From Roseomonas sp. KE2513 (GTDB taxonomy: Bacteria > Pseudomonadota > Alphaproteobacteria > Acetobacterales > Acetobacteraceae), in contig NZ_RCVR01000014.1 in the NCBI RefSeq assembly GCF_016107305.1, positions 62,001 to 126,000 on the forward strand: a stretch of DNA of 64,000 bases. Reading direction: 5' to 3'. Both the position numbers and the translations under genes were made by a program. Below the pieces are notes generated by a model. The model did not search any database. It was not told the DNA's origin and worked only from the letters and a program-made list of their open reading frames with translations. Below, in pieces: positions 15,716-22,894 of the stretch. Each line of letters opens with the position of its first letter. The stretch's first letter is position 1.

Positions 15716-16276
15716 TCAGCGATCCACCACCGCGAGGCCGAACACTGCCAACTCGGCCTCGCGCAGGCTCGTCGGCTTCCACTCCTCGCCGCGCTGCGCC
15801 AGCGACACCACCCGGGCCGCGGCGGACCGCTCCACCGAAAGGCCGTAGGCCGTGATCGTCAGCTGCGCCGCCTGCTCGGTCAGGTCATTCGCCCGCTGCG
15901 ACAGGATCTCCAGCGCCGCGTCCGTGCCCTGCTCCTGCTGCCGCAGCACCACCCCTTCCTGTGCCGCCTCCGCCGTCACCCAGGCGTCGCGTGCCACCTC
16001 GGCCGCCGTCTCGGCCCGCTCGGCGTAGGTCGTCAGCAGGTCCCGTAGGGCCGCCTCGCGACGGGCACCCTTCTCCGGCGGCACGTTGTGCAGCACGAAC
16101 TCCGCCACGCTCGCCTCCACCCGGTCGCGCAGATCGCGCGACGGCATCTCGAGCTGGAACGCCTCCGCGATATTGCCGACCTCCCGCACGTCGGGAACGC
16201 CCTCGAACGCCTTTGCCACCTGCTCCGGCAATACCCGCCGCAGCGGGAACTGCACCACATTGTCCGATCCGGTCAC
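15716..16276 (-). CDS. Hypothetical helical protein, 186 aa
   Basis: Starts MTGSDNVVQFPLRRVLPEQVAKAFEGVPDVREVGN and continues as almost entirely helical, Ala/Glu/Arg-rich sequence. Several heptad-like stretches lie at residues 70-150 (YAERAETAAEVARDAWVTAE). It resembles small coiled-coil proteins of unknown role. It is transcribed away from the gene at 16408, and the roughly 130 bp between them probably hold divergent promoters. Confidence 0.6.
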   Translation of the reverse strand: MTGSDNVVQFPLRRVLPEQVAKAFEGVPDVREVGNIAEAFQLEMPSRDLRDRVEASVAEFVLHNVPPEKGARREAALRDLLTTYAERAETAAEVARDAWVTAEAAQEGVVLRQQEQGTDAALEILSQRANDLTEQAAQLTITAYGLSVERSAAARVVSLAQRGEEWKPTSLREAELAVFGLAVVDR

Positions 16277-16407
16277 CGCGGCCTCCTGTGTGATCGTCTT
16301 GATGAGGGGAATCTAGCTGACCCTTCAAGGCTCCTCCAAGATAAACCTTTGATCGAAAACACTTATTCTGCCGGGCGCCGTCTTTCTTCCCGGAGGAGAT
16401 CGCTGCC

Positions 16408-16647
16408 GTGAACGAAGATCGACCTATCCCGTACCGACCGCTGACCGACACACCGGCCGATCAGCCGGACGAGCGCCGCAAGGGTGTCATCAGAAACGAA
16501 CCGGGCCAGCCGTTCGAACACTACTGCCCTGAGTGTGGTCGTTGGGGTTCGTTCGGCTTCAACTGTGATTCCATCAAGGGCATCCCCGGCATCTGGTACT
16601 GCGGGAAGCACAAGGCGCTTGGCGAGCGGATCGGGCGTCTCTCCTGA
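16408..16647 (+). CDS. Small four-cysteine (zinc-ribbon-like) protein, 79 aa
   Basis: GTG start at 16408, preceded by CGGAGGAGATCGCTGCC. The protein has HYCPECGRWGSFGFNCD followed by IWYCGKHK, a CxxC...C...C pattern that could bind one zinc. The N-terminus is Pro/Asp/Arg-rich and probably flexible. Function unknown; similar tiny zinc-ribbon proteins are frequent in plasmid accessory regions. Confidence 0.65.
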   Translation: MNEDRPIPYRPLTDTPADQPDERRKGVIRNEPGQPFEHYCPECGRWGSFGFNCDSIKGIPGIWYCGKHKALGERIGRLS

Positions 16648-17030
16648 TCTTCGCTGCGGTTGAACCGGGGGCCAGGGCTCAGGGCTGGCGCGTCCCCTGC
16701 GGGGACCGGGCTCTACTCGGCCGCCTGCGCGGCCTCCCCGAGCCCCCAAGAGGGGTCTCGTCCCTTCGGGTAACGATCCCTCGCGCGGTCTGGATGGCAA
16801 TCGCCGTGCCCAAGGTCCAAGGGTGATGGCGCCGGCAAGGGGCTGGGTGCCGGATGCAGCCAGGGGCAGCGCGGGTGGCCCGCTCCGGCGTGCCGTGTGT
16901 GGATCAGCCTTTCCCTCGCCCATCTCTCCGGGCGGTAGTAGGACCGGGCCCCGCCCAGGCACGCCGGCTTAGGGTGGCTACCCCGCGCCGCTGGCATGGC
17001 GAGACATCGCTTGGCATAAATGGGGGAGCG

Positions 17031-17056
17031 TAAGTATTCGAAAGAACGAATACTTA
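17031..17056. repeat. Perfect inverted repeat TAAGTATTCG-N6-CGAATACTTA
   Basis: Arms at 17031-17040 and 17047-17056, spacer AAAGAA. The half-site CGAATACTTA recurs exactly at 17374-17383, about 90 bp before the ATG of the gene at 17474. The low GC content stands out from the surroundings. It could be an operator or a binding site for a replication or partition protein. Confidence 0.7.
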
Positions 17057-17373
17057 TGGAGAACTCAGCGCCTCGCACCCGCCACGCCATCGTCGCGGGG
17101 CAGCCACCCACGCCCGCGCACCAAGACGGAACCCGCTCCTACTACCTGAGAGCTGCGCGAGGGAAAGGCCGATCCACACAAACCAGATGGCGCGCCTACG
17201 CTACGGGGTTCACGCGACCTCAACCCCCCTGAAGGGGGGGCGTCGGACGCGTGGACCTCCGGTGGGCAAAGGGCTCCGCCCTCTGCACTCTGGGCGCTCA
17301 GGAAAGTCTGATTATTGTCATAGTATTTGGGGCGGGCAGTATGGGCGGCAAAGAATAATATAGACACCGCGCA

Positions 17374-17383
17374 CGAATACTTA
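17374..17383 (+). promoter_or_regulatory. Extra CGAATACTTA half-site upstream of the 17474 gene
   Basis: Ten bases identical to the right arm of the palindrome at 17031-17056, in an AT-rich stretch that continues TATAAGG. It lies where an operator or promoter of the downstream gene would be expected. Confidence 0.4.
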
Positions 17384-17473
17384 TAAGGTTCTCTTGTTCC
17401 CGAGAGAGGGAACGGCCGGAAGGAAGGGGTGGAGCCCTTCCCCCCGGCCTCACCAGAGACAGGAAATCCGATC

Positions 17474-18208
17474 ATGTCCCAGGCTATCCAGAACATCGCC
17501 GCCGCCGCCGCTTCCGACAAGGGCGCCACCGACACCACCATGAGTCAGGCCATCAAGGCGGCTGCCCCCCGCAAGCCCGGCAAGGGCAAGGCGAAGCCCG
17601 CCGCCCCGGCCTCCGCGCCCGCCCAGCAGCCCGCCCAGCAGCCCGCCAAGCGCCCGGCCCCCGAGCAGCGCGGCCCCATCACCATGGCCGACGCCGTGGC
17701 CCTCTGCCCCCACCAGGGCCTTGCCAACAACCTGGCCCGCACCTTCGCCCTTGAGAGCGTGGACATGCTCCACGTCCGCACCACCACCGACCAGAGCATC
17801 CGCGAAGGTGCCGCCGCCCTCACCGACACCCTCAACGAGCGCGCCCTGGCGATGCACCTTCAGCGGATCGTGGGCGCCTTTGTCGGCTCCGCCTACGGGG
17901 CCGGGAAGTTCTACAGCGACAAGGTGACGCAGGCCCGTGACCTCACCGCCAAGATCGCCAACGAGGACCGCGACGAGGACCGCGAGGGGGTTTCCGGTTT
18001 CGACAGCCGCGCCACCCGCGCCCGTCAGTTCGCCGGGGAAATGGGCATCCAGGCCGCAACCCTCCTGGCCGCTGCCGAGGGTGCGCTTGACGCCTACGAG
18101 CACCTCACGGGCGAGACGTGGAAGCCCTACGACACCCGCCGCCCCGACAACACCCGCACCGTTTCCCGCCGCGCCGCCGCCGAGGAAATGGACGCCTTCA
18201 ACAAGTAG
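17474..18208 (+). CDS. Hypothetical protein with Ala/Pro/Lys-rich N-terminus, 244 aa
   Basis: ATG at 17474 after AGACAGGAAATCC. Residues about 25-65 are a low-complexity linker (PRKPGKGKAKPAAPASAPAQ, then two AQQP repeats), like histone-H1-type or DNA-compacting tails. Residues about 70-244 form a folded helical domain (TMADAVALCPHQGLANNLARTFALESVDMLH, MHLQRIVGAFVGSAYGAGKFYSDKV, FAGEMGIQAATLLAAAEGALDAYEHLTG). No family recognised. It is flanked by an AT-rich regulatory region upstream and a strong hairpin downstream, so it is an independent, probably well-expressed unit. Confidence 0.7.
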   Translation: MSQAIQNIAAAAASDKGATDTTMSQAIKAAAPRKPGKGKAKPAAPASAPAQQPAQQPAKRPAPEQRGPITMADAVALCPHQGLANNLARTFALESVDMLHVRTTTDQSIREGAAALTDTLNERALAMHLQRIVGAFVGSAYGAGKFYSDKVTQARDLTAKIANEDRDEDREGVSGFDSRATRARQFAGEMGIQAATLLAAAEGALDAYEHLTGETWKPYDTRRPDNTRTVSRRAAAEEMDAFNK

Positions 18209-18215
18209 CCACACC

Positions 18216-18244
18216 GGGCGGGGGCTTCGGTCCCCGCCCTTTCT
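18216..18244 (+). terminator. Rho-independent terminator after the 17474 gene
   Basis: GGGCGGGG pairs with CCCCGCCC around the loop GCTTCGGT, then CCCTTTCT. It sits 7 bp after the stop codon. The T-tract is short but the GC stem is strong. Confidence 0.75.
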
Positions 18245-18592
18245 GCCACCGCCGGCCAGGGGGGCGCCGCCCTCCGGGCTCTGCCCCCCTGGACCCCCCG
18301 CACTTCATCTGCTCCCCAACAGGTCCGCTCAGCGCCCGGCCGCGGAATATGCGGACGGCGCTTCGCGCCGGGGCTTTTTAGCGGCGGCCCCTCCGGGGCC
18401 ACGGTGACGCACTGATTGCACTGGCGCGCGGGCCATGCCCCCTCAGGCAGGGCAGGGCCGCCCCGGGCGCAACGCCGCTTCGCGACGCCGCCCCCGGCGC
18501 AACCCGGCCCCGCCAGGGCGCATGGCGACCACCGGCGGACCCCCTCGATCGAAGCGCATCCCGTTCGCGCCGACGCGGAGCACCCTTCACAG
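18245..18592. other. GC-rich intergenic region upstream of the HTH gene
   Basis: About 350 bp of GC-rich sequence with C/G runs and no supported gene. Its right end holds CGCATCCCGTTCGCGCCGA (18555-18573), whose complement recurs exactly at 58356-58374 in the divergent dotD region. Confidence 0.4.
18555..18573 (-). repeat. 19-bp motif shared with the dotD upstream region
   Basis: Read on the minus strand this is TCGGCGCGAACGGGATGCG, identical to 58356-58374 on the plus strand. Its core GGCGCGAACGG also occurs inverted at 22844-22854, just upstream of the relaxase-accessory gene. It could be a shared operator for transfer genes. Confidence 0.55.
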
Positions 18593-18910
18593 ATGCCCGA
18601 TGCCCTGTCAGATTCTCGGTTCATCGTCGCGGAAGTCAGCCGGTGTGTTCAAAGCGAACACACCTCCTCGCTTCCTCACTCGCCCGTCTCGGGCAGCCGG
18701 CTCTTGGCCTGGCTCATCACCCTCGGCTGGACCGAGCGGGAGCTGGCCCGGCGCACAGGCCGCCACCAGACCACCATCCGCCGCTGGATCAACGGCCGCA
18801 GCCCCATCGACCCCGACGTGGCCGCATGGCTCGCCATGCTTGCGGCTTTCGTCGCGGCCCACCCGGGGCCGCGTGCCGTCAGTCCCGGTCGGGATGATTC
18901 CGGTCGCTGA
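18593..18910 (+). CDS. HTH DNA-binding protein (XRE/Cro-like)
   Basis: About 105 residues; the helix-turn-helix is LLAWLITLGWTERELARRTGRHQTTIRRWINGRSPIDPDVAAWL (about residues 37-80), a single compact Cro/C1-type domain that binds operator DNA. The first 36 residues look unlike the family, and the palindrome GTGTGTTC-N5-GAACACAC (18643-18663) lies inside them. Translation may therefore start later, for example near 18704, leaving the palindrome as an operator. A second copy of the palindrome lies near the vapBC/dotO junction, so the protein may regulate more than itself. Target assignment is inference. Confidence 0.65.
   Translation: MPDALSDSRFIVAEVSRCVQSEHTSSLPHSPVSGSRLLAWLITLGWTERELARRTGRHQTTIRRWINGRSPIDPDVAAWLAMLAAFVAAHPGPRAVSPGRDDSGR
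18643..18663. repeat. Palindrome GTGTGTTC-N5-GAACACAC, copy 1
   Basis: Perfect 8-bp arms, spacer AAAGC, followed by CTCCTCGCTTCCTCA. The second copy at 60352-60372 has spacer ACCTT and a similar right flank (CTCAGCTTCCCTCA), so similarity extends past the palindrome. Confidence 0.75.
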
Positions 18911-19076
18911 ACGCCAGGATCAGCACCACAAAGCCGATTGCTCCATACCAGCCCATCTGAGCCACCTCACGGGCCTGCGGACCGGAGGCCAGCAGGGCAC
19001 CGAGGACGCAAAAAACGGCTCCGGCCGCGAACCAGACCGATCCAGGAGGGGCTTTGCTGACGAGCTTCGCGAACAT
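18879..19076 (-). CDS. Small inner-membrane protein, two TM segments, 65 aa
   Basis: MFAKLVSKAPPGSVWFAAGAVFCVLGALLASGPQAREVAQMGWYGAIGFVVLILAF: hydrophobic segments at about 14-31 and 42-57. TAGGAGATCTGAG precedes the ATG at good spacing. It overlaps the 3' end of the convergent HTH gene by about 30 bp. Function unknown; the size and two-helix hairpin are like small plasmid membrane proteins near transfer genes. Confidence 0.55.
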   Translation of the reverse strand: MFAKLVSKAPPGSVWFAAGAVFCVLGALLASGPQAREVAQMGWYGAIGFVVLILAFSDRNHPDRD

Positions 19077-19210
19077 CTCAGATCTCCTACGCCACGTAGC
19101 AGAGATGTGCCGTGGAACGCGGTGTCATAGTGAACCAGAGAACCGAGTGGGACGTGAAGGGGGCCGCATCGACGCTGCGACCCCCTTCCTTGCGTCAACC
19201 TTCTTTGGCG

Positions 19211-19630
19211 TCAGCCACGAGGTCTGATGTAGTCGAAGCCCGGTCGGTTGTTCGACATCATCGCCGGAAGGCAGCGGGTCTGTGGATTGCTAACGTTGCG
19301 CCAGGGAACAACCTTGTTGGCGGCAATCCAACCGGGCCGGCCGTCCATGTGCATCATCTGCAGGTAGCCGTTCACCTCGCGTCTCGGTTCCGCGACGATG
19401 ACGTTGGCAGTTGCGACGCCGAGCTTGGCTGCGTTTGGCGAAGGCTCGGCGAGCACTGCGGGTGCGTTCTCCCAGTCGGCCAGCTGTTCATTCGTCAGGT
19501 TCAGCATCATGCAGGAATAGCCCTGAAGATGCCCCGTCACTGTCAGCGGCTGGCGAGGTTGTTGTGCGACCGCCATTACGCTGAGCGTTGCAAAAAAGGT
19601 TCCAGCCAGCGCGCCAATCGTGGTTCTCAC
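19211..19630 (-). CDS. Exported SH3-like protein, 139 aa
   Basis: GTG start at 19630 with AAAGGAA upstream. The N-terminus is a signal peptide (VRTTIGALAGTFFATLSVMAVAQQ). The mature part has the spacing of a bacterial SH3-like domain: PAVLAEPSPNAAKLGVATANVIVAEP and ending DGRPGWIAANKVVPWR. Such domains often bind peptidoglycan or peptides. It is the last gene of a five-gene minus-strand operon, 13 bp after the lytic transglycosylase, so a role in opening or anchoring to the wall during DNA transfer is plausible. Confidence 0.6.
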   Translation of the reverse strand: MRTTIGALAGTFFATLSVMAVAQQPRQPLTVTGHLQGYSCMMLNLTNEQLADWENAPAVLAEPSPNAAKLGVATANVIVAEPRREVNGYLQMMHMDGRPGWIAANKVVPWRNVSNPQTRCLPAMMSNNRPGFDYIRPRG

Positions 19631-19643
19631 GTCGTCGTTCCTT

Positions 19644-20480
19644 TCAGATACCTGTAAGCACGGGCTGGTAGGCTGCATCGCCCATTTTAGCCGCAACACT
19701 TGCGCGCCATTGGCCAACCGTCGTCGATTGGCCGATGCCATTCCCTTGAAGCTGTGCCGGCGTGTACCGGCTCAGGACTTCCGACATCAACTGGCTATCC
19801 CCTGCCTGCGCGAGGGGAACCGTGTAGAGGCCCCCGAAGTTGTAGCCGCCACGGACGTCTAGGACCGTGGGATTGCTGATGCCTGCAGCCTGCAGCTTGG
19901 CAGCCTCGCTGCGCAGGGTGGCTGCTGCTGAGATGGCTTGGTTGCCAGGGTCCATCGACCCGTCGACCCCTCGCTGGACCGTGCCCGCTAGATTCGGATT
20001 GTAGCGGACTGCCTGCGTCAGCCCATTCTCGAAGGTGCTATCCAGCATTTGAAATGCCCCTCGAATCTGACTTCCAGATCGAGCGGCAACATTCTGGCAT
20101 CCACTCTCCACCATGCAGGTCGCCGCCACGGCAGACGGATTAACGCCGACTGCCGTGGCGCCTTCGCTCGCCGCCGCGCCCCAGCTGCGAGACGTCATGG
20201 TGTCGAGTGCCACGCTCGCCCCAGCTTCTGTCGCCCCCCCTGTCTCGCCAGCACCGCCACTACCACCCCCCGTCGGCGTGCTAGGGACGCCAGTGCCGGG
20301 CACTATGGTGAACGACCCCAGCCCGACATCGAACACCCTCGGAATCACCTGCTCCGGCACCCCGTTCATCGTGACCGGGCCCGCTTGCGCCAGCGCCAGG
20401 GATGGCAACGTCCCCATCGCCAGAGCCATTCCCCAACCTGGGGAAATCCGCTGCCTTCTATTGTTTTTGCTCTTCGCCAT
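19644..20480 (-). CDS. Lytic transglycosylase-like exported protein
   Basis: About 278 residues with a signal peptide (MAKSKNNRRQRISPGWGMALAMGTLPSLALAQ). A Gly/Thr-rich linker is at about 65-90, and a transglycosylase-like core follows: NPSAVAATCMVESGCQNVAARSGSQIRGAFQMLDSTF, where the ES pair and GAFQM correspond to the ExS...GxxQ motifs of lysozyme-fold enzymes that cut peptidoglycan for secretion systems. An ATG 42 bp upstream is an alternative start. It is the second such enzyme in the window; the other (54526-55038) is VirB1-like. The neighbours are mobilisation genes. Confidence 0.75.
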   Translation of the reverse strand: MAKSKNNRRQRISPGWGMALAMGTLPSLALAQAGPVTMNGVPEQVIPRVFDVGLGSFTIVPGTGVPSTPTGGGSGGAGETGGATEAGASVALDTMTSRSWGAAASEGATAVGVNPSAVAATCMVESGCQNVAARSGSQIRGAFQMLDSTFENGLTQAVRYNPNLAGTVQRGVDGSMDPGNQAISAAATLRSEAAKLQAAGISNPTVLDVRGGYNFGGLYTVPLAQAGDSQLMSEVLSRYTPAQLQGNGIGQSTTVGQWRASVAAKMGDAAYQPVLTGI

Positions 20481-20565
20481 TGCGATCGCCTCCTTCGCGA
20501 CTTCCGCCACTCTCTCAGCCATCGACGCGAACGGAGCCGGACCTTGTCAGGCCCGGCTCCGTGCC

Positions 20566-21249
20566 TCAGCGAGTTTGCTGCGGAGCCGCCGGGGCTCGGC
20601 CCTGAGATGACACCAAGCCCTGCTGCGGTTGGCTCAGACCGGCGAAGATGCGATCCACCGGGCAGTAGCCTCTGCCTGTCGCGTCCCACACCACGTTCTC
20701 CCGGCAGCTCTGCACCGCAGCGGTTGCGCCCCAGGTCTGCCAGGCATGGGCAGCGTAGCCCACCGTGAGGAACGCAAGGACTAGACCTGCCCCCTTCAGG
20801 TAGTGCTGACGGAGCGCCCGCTTATTGTGGACGTGCTCCCTCACCACTACCGTATCGCGGAGGACCGCCGCGACCTCGGGCGCGATGAACTCCACCACCT
20901 TGGCCAGCACCTTCTCAGCGTCCGCTTCATTCGCAGTCCCGGCCGCCTTGAGTTGCTGGATCGTGGCATCGGCCAGCGTATTGGCACGGTGGAGACGCTC
21001 CACCTCCGCGTCCATCACGGCCCGCGTGTCCTGGATCATGGTCTCGACGGCTTGCTGCTGGTCTGTCGCCAGCTTGGCAAACGCCGTCAGGACGGCCCGC
21101 TGGGCCCGATAAAGGACGCCGAGTGGCTCCACTGGGCTTACTCCGGCATCCCAGGCCGTTGCCTCCATGTCGTCGAGCGCCAGCCGGAGGGCGTTGTTGA
21201 TCTCCGCTGGGTCGGCGGAGATCGGCGTCATGGCATTCACGGCAGCCAC
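20566..21249 (-). CDS. Membrane-anchored mobilisation-operon protein (TraM-like position)
   Basis: 227 residues, GTG start at 21249 overlapping the ParA-like gene by 13 bp. Residues 1-145 are helical and soluble (LDDMEATAWDAGVSPVEPLGVLYRAQRAVLTAFAKLATDQQQ), with coiled-coil character at about 75-125. A single transmembrane segment follows at about 153-170 (GAGLVLAFLTVGYAAHAW), then a Cys-containing C-terminal tail (QSCRENVVWDATGRGYCPVDR). The place after a DNA-binding protein and a ParA-like protein matches the traK-traL-traM order of IncP plasmids, but I see no sequence proof of homology. Confidence 0.6.
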   Translation of the reverse strand: MAAVNAMTPISADPAEINNALRLALDDMEATAWDAGVSPVEPLGVLYRAQRAVLTAFAKLATDQQQAVETMIQDTRAVMDAEVERLHRANTLADATIQQLKAAGTANEADAEKVLAKVVEFIAPEVAAVLRDTVVVREHVHNKRALRQHYLKGAGLVLAFLTVGYAAHAWQTWGATAAVQSCRENVVWDATGRGYCPVDRIFAGLSQPQQGLVSSQGRAPAAPQQTR

Positions 21250-22058
21250 CTTTCCGCCTGCATGCCGCTCAGCCCGTCTTCCAGCCGCTCAACCCACTTC
21301 CGGAGCTGGTGCCGCTCCATGGGCCCAAGCGGCTTCCCACCCCGCCCCGGCTTCCCCTCAAGTGCATCGTAGAATGAGAGGCCGGCATTCCGCATCGCCG
21401 GCATCGGCACCAGCCGCGGAATTGTAAGGCAGTTCATCCCCTCATCCGTCAGACGCTCGAACTCCGGTCTCTTCGTGACGAAGTCGAATGCGCCGAGCGC
21501 CGAGCGACCCGGAGGGGCCAGGAACTCGTTGAACACCAGGATGGACTGGCGTGGGCGGAAGTGGCCGCTGTCCCAAATGCCCACGACGTGGTCGAAGTCA
21601 GCTGGGTCTGCACCGCACATGAAGAGGCCGACAGATTCCATCCCGACTTCGTCGCAGAAGTCCACGAGCGACGTGTCCTCATTGTAGTCCCGGAGGATTG
21701 CCTCCCCGCCACCGAGGTCGAGTACCAGCGAAGCCTGCTCGTCCACCGCGCGACCGATCAGGTCGGTCACCCACTGCTTCAGGTCCGCAGGCTGGGCGCT
21801 CACGGGTGGGACGGCGCCCTCCCCGGTCCTGGGCGGGAAGACCTGGGACAGGGAGGCATGATCGACGTCGCCGTCGCCCACGATAACCGAGTGACCCGCC
21901 CGACGTGCCCGAAGGACGAGGTATTCGAGCAACGTCGACCCTCCAAGCCGGCCCCGGCCTTGACGGACCACTAGCGATTGCACCGGGCTCACAGCAGCTG
22001 GCACTGTCGTGGCCAGAGCTTCCGTGCTTTCCTTCTTCGGATTGGCTGCCTTGTTCAA
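21237..22058 (-). CDS. ParA/TraL-like ATPase homologue with degenerate P-loop
   Basis: 273 residues. The deviant Walker A region is VVRQGRGRLGGSTLLEYLVLRAR, where ParA/MinD proteins have KGGxGKST. Both lysines are replaced (R and G). The switch region VIVGDGDVDHASLS matches ParA motif A', and the Walker B-like SLVLDLGGGEAILRDY follows. The fold is therefore ParA-like but ATP hydrolysis is doubtful. It overlaps the upstream DNA-binding gene by 4 bp. By context it is the counterpart of TraL/MobB-type proteins in mobilisation operons, or of a partition ATPase. Confidence 0.65.
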   Translation of the reverse strand: MNKAANPKKESTEALATTVPAAVSPVQSLVVRQGRGRLGGSTLLEYLVLRARRAGHSVIVGDGDVDHASLSQVFPPRTGEGAVPPVSAQPADLKQWVTDLIGRAVDEQASLVLDLGGGEAILRDYNEDTSLVDFCDEVGMESVGLFMCGADPADFDHVVGIWDSGHFRPRQSILVFNEFLAPPGRSALGAFDFVTKRPEFERLTDEGMNCLTIPRLVPMPAMRNAGLSFYDALEGKPGRGGKPLGPMERHQLRKWVERLEDGLSGMQAERWLP

Positions 22059-22561
22059 GGTGTGCTCCTCGGCCGGATAGGCCTGCTTCGGTTTTCCAGT
22101 CCTCGGCGGAAGTTGTCCCTCACCTCTTGGGGGGTCATCGGCCGCTTATCTGGGACCGAAGGTGTCGCCGGGTTCGGCGCGAACGGGGACGGCGTTTTCG
22201 CAGCTGCTTCCGGCAGACCTGCCGACGCCCGGATAGCGTCGATTGTTCCACTCCGTGGGGATCGGTTCGGCTTCCGGGCTGTGCTTGCCGTAGAGGCTTG
22301 GTCCCCAGCATTGGCGAGGTCACGGCACACACGGACCCAGACTTTGCGGACCGCACTGCGCTCTGGGGCACTGCCCGTTGCGCCACGTAGTCCGTCCACC
22401 GCTATCTCGGCAGCGATCTGTGTCCAGGAGCACTGCCGCTTCTCGACGAGGGGGAGGAGCCTGGAGTGGTGCTTCTTCAGATAATGGTAGATCGCTGACG
22501 AGCCGACTGGCCCGGTACTGCTAGCCCTTCTCTGGAGGCGTTCGATAGCGCCTCCCTTCAT
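22055..22561 (-). CDS. Probable oriT/centromere DNA-binding protein (TraK-like)
   Basis: 168 residues. The N-terminal part SAIYHYLKKHHSRLLPLVEKRQCSWTQIAAEIAVDGLRG and the following SAVRKVWVRVCRDL resemble an HTH-type domain found in small proteins encoded beside relaxase and ParA-like genes. The C-terminal half is a basic, Pro/Ser-rich disordered tail (STARKPNRSPRSG ... RDNFRRGLENRSRPIRPRS) suited to DNA contact. It is the first gene of the minus-strand operon and faces the 11-bp repeat array, which I infer to be its target, as RP4 TraK binds oriT. Confidence 0.55.
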   Translation of the reverse strand: MKGGAIERLQRRASSTGPVGSSAIYHYLKKHHSRLLPLVEKRQCSWTQIAAEIAVDGLRGATGSAPERSAVRKVWVRVCRDLANAGDQASTASTARKPNRSPRSGTIDAIRASAGLPEAAAKTPSPFAPNPATPSVPDKRPMTPQEVRDNFRRGLENRSRPIRPRSTP

Positions 22562-22624
22562 GGCCTTACCGTCACCCTAAAGGCAGCGCCTGCCGTGCGG
22601 GAACGGGTTGAGGGAGACGGGAGT

Positions 22625-22778
22625 GGGCCCCCAGTGGGACCGGAGCGGGCCCCGCCCGGGCCCCTGACGGGACGCGAGCGGGATCCTGCCGGGACCCTGA
22701 CGGGACGTCGGCGGGACGCGGGCGGGACCCTGACGGGCCGCGTCCGGGACGTTGCTGGGACGTCGAAGGGTAGGGTCC
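22625..22778. repeat. Fourteen exactly phased 11-bp repeats (GGGAC-type) between divergent transfer operons
   Basis: GGG recurs at 22625, 22636, 22647, 22658, 22669, 22680, 22691, 22702, 22713, 22724, 22735, 22746, 22757 and 22768: fourteen units with no slip. Consensus GGGACcctGaC; the best-kept units (22691, 22724) read GGGACCCTGAC. The phase is lost on both sides. An 11-bp step places every box on the same face of the helix, as in arrays wrapped by a DNA-binding protein. Confidence 0.9.
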
Positions 22779-22781
22779 ATA

Positions 22782-22816
22782 CACCATTGCACCGATGGTG
22801 CATGGGCCTGCGGCCC
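22782..22816. other. Two adjacent small hairpins beside the repeat array (oriT candidate)
   Basis: CACCAT-N7-ATGGTG at 22782-22800 is followed by GGGCC-TGC-GGCCC at 22804-22816. They lie between the 11-bp array and the relaxase-accessory gene, where a MOBF oriT would be expected. No nic sequence can be assigned from similarity alone. Confidence 0.35.
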
Positions 22817-22894
22817 GGCTGTCTTTCCTGCATCTCTCGCTCTCCGTTCGCGCCGCCCGGTGAGAGGGTCTCTCCACAACCCGGAGGTCACCCT

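Larger units (their letters stand above)
16648..17473. other. Long intergenic region with AT-rich palindrome
   Basis: About 825 bp with no convincing gene. The first part (to about 17000) is GC-rich with many C/G runs. The second part is clearly more AT-rich, around 17020-17060 and 17310-17395, and holds a perfect 10-bp-arm palindrome and a repeated half-site (listed separately). Short frames such as one starting at 17020 have no support beyond being open. Candidate for a regulatory or replication-related site. Confidence 0.4.

Noticed and set aside
22625-22778. CRISPR array
   Set aside because: The units are 11 bp with no unique spacers, and no cas genes are present.
22558-22891. Minus-strand frames giving 11-residue protein repeats across the 11-bp array
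   Set aside because: Any 11-bp DNA repeat reads as an 11-residue repeat in all three frames; there is no ribosome-binding site and it lies between divergent promoters, so it is treated as a DNA site.
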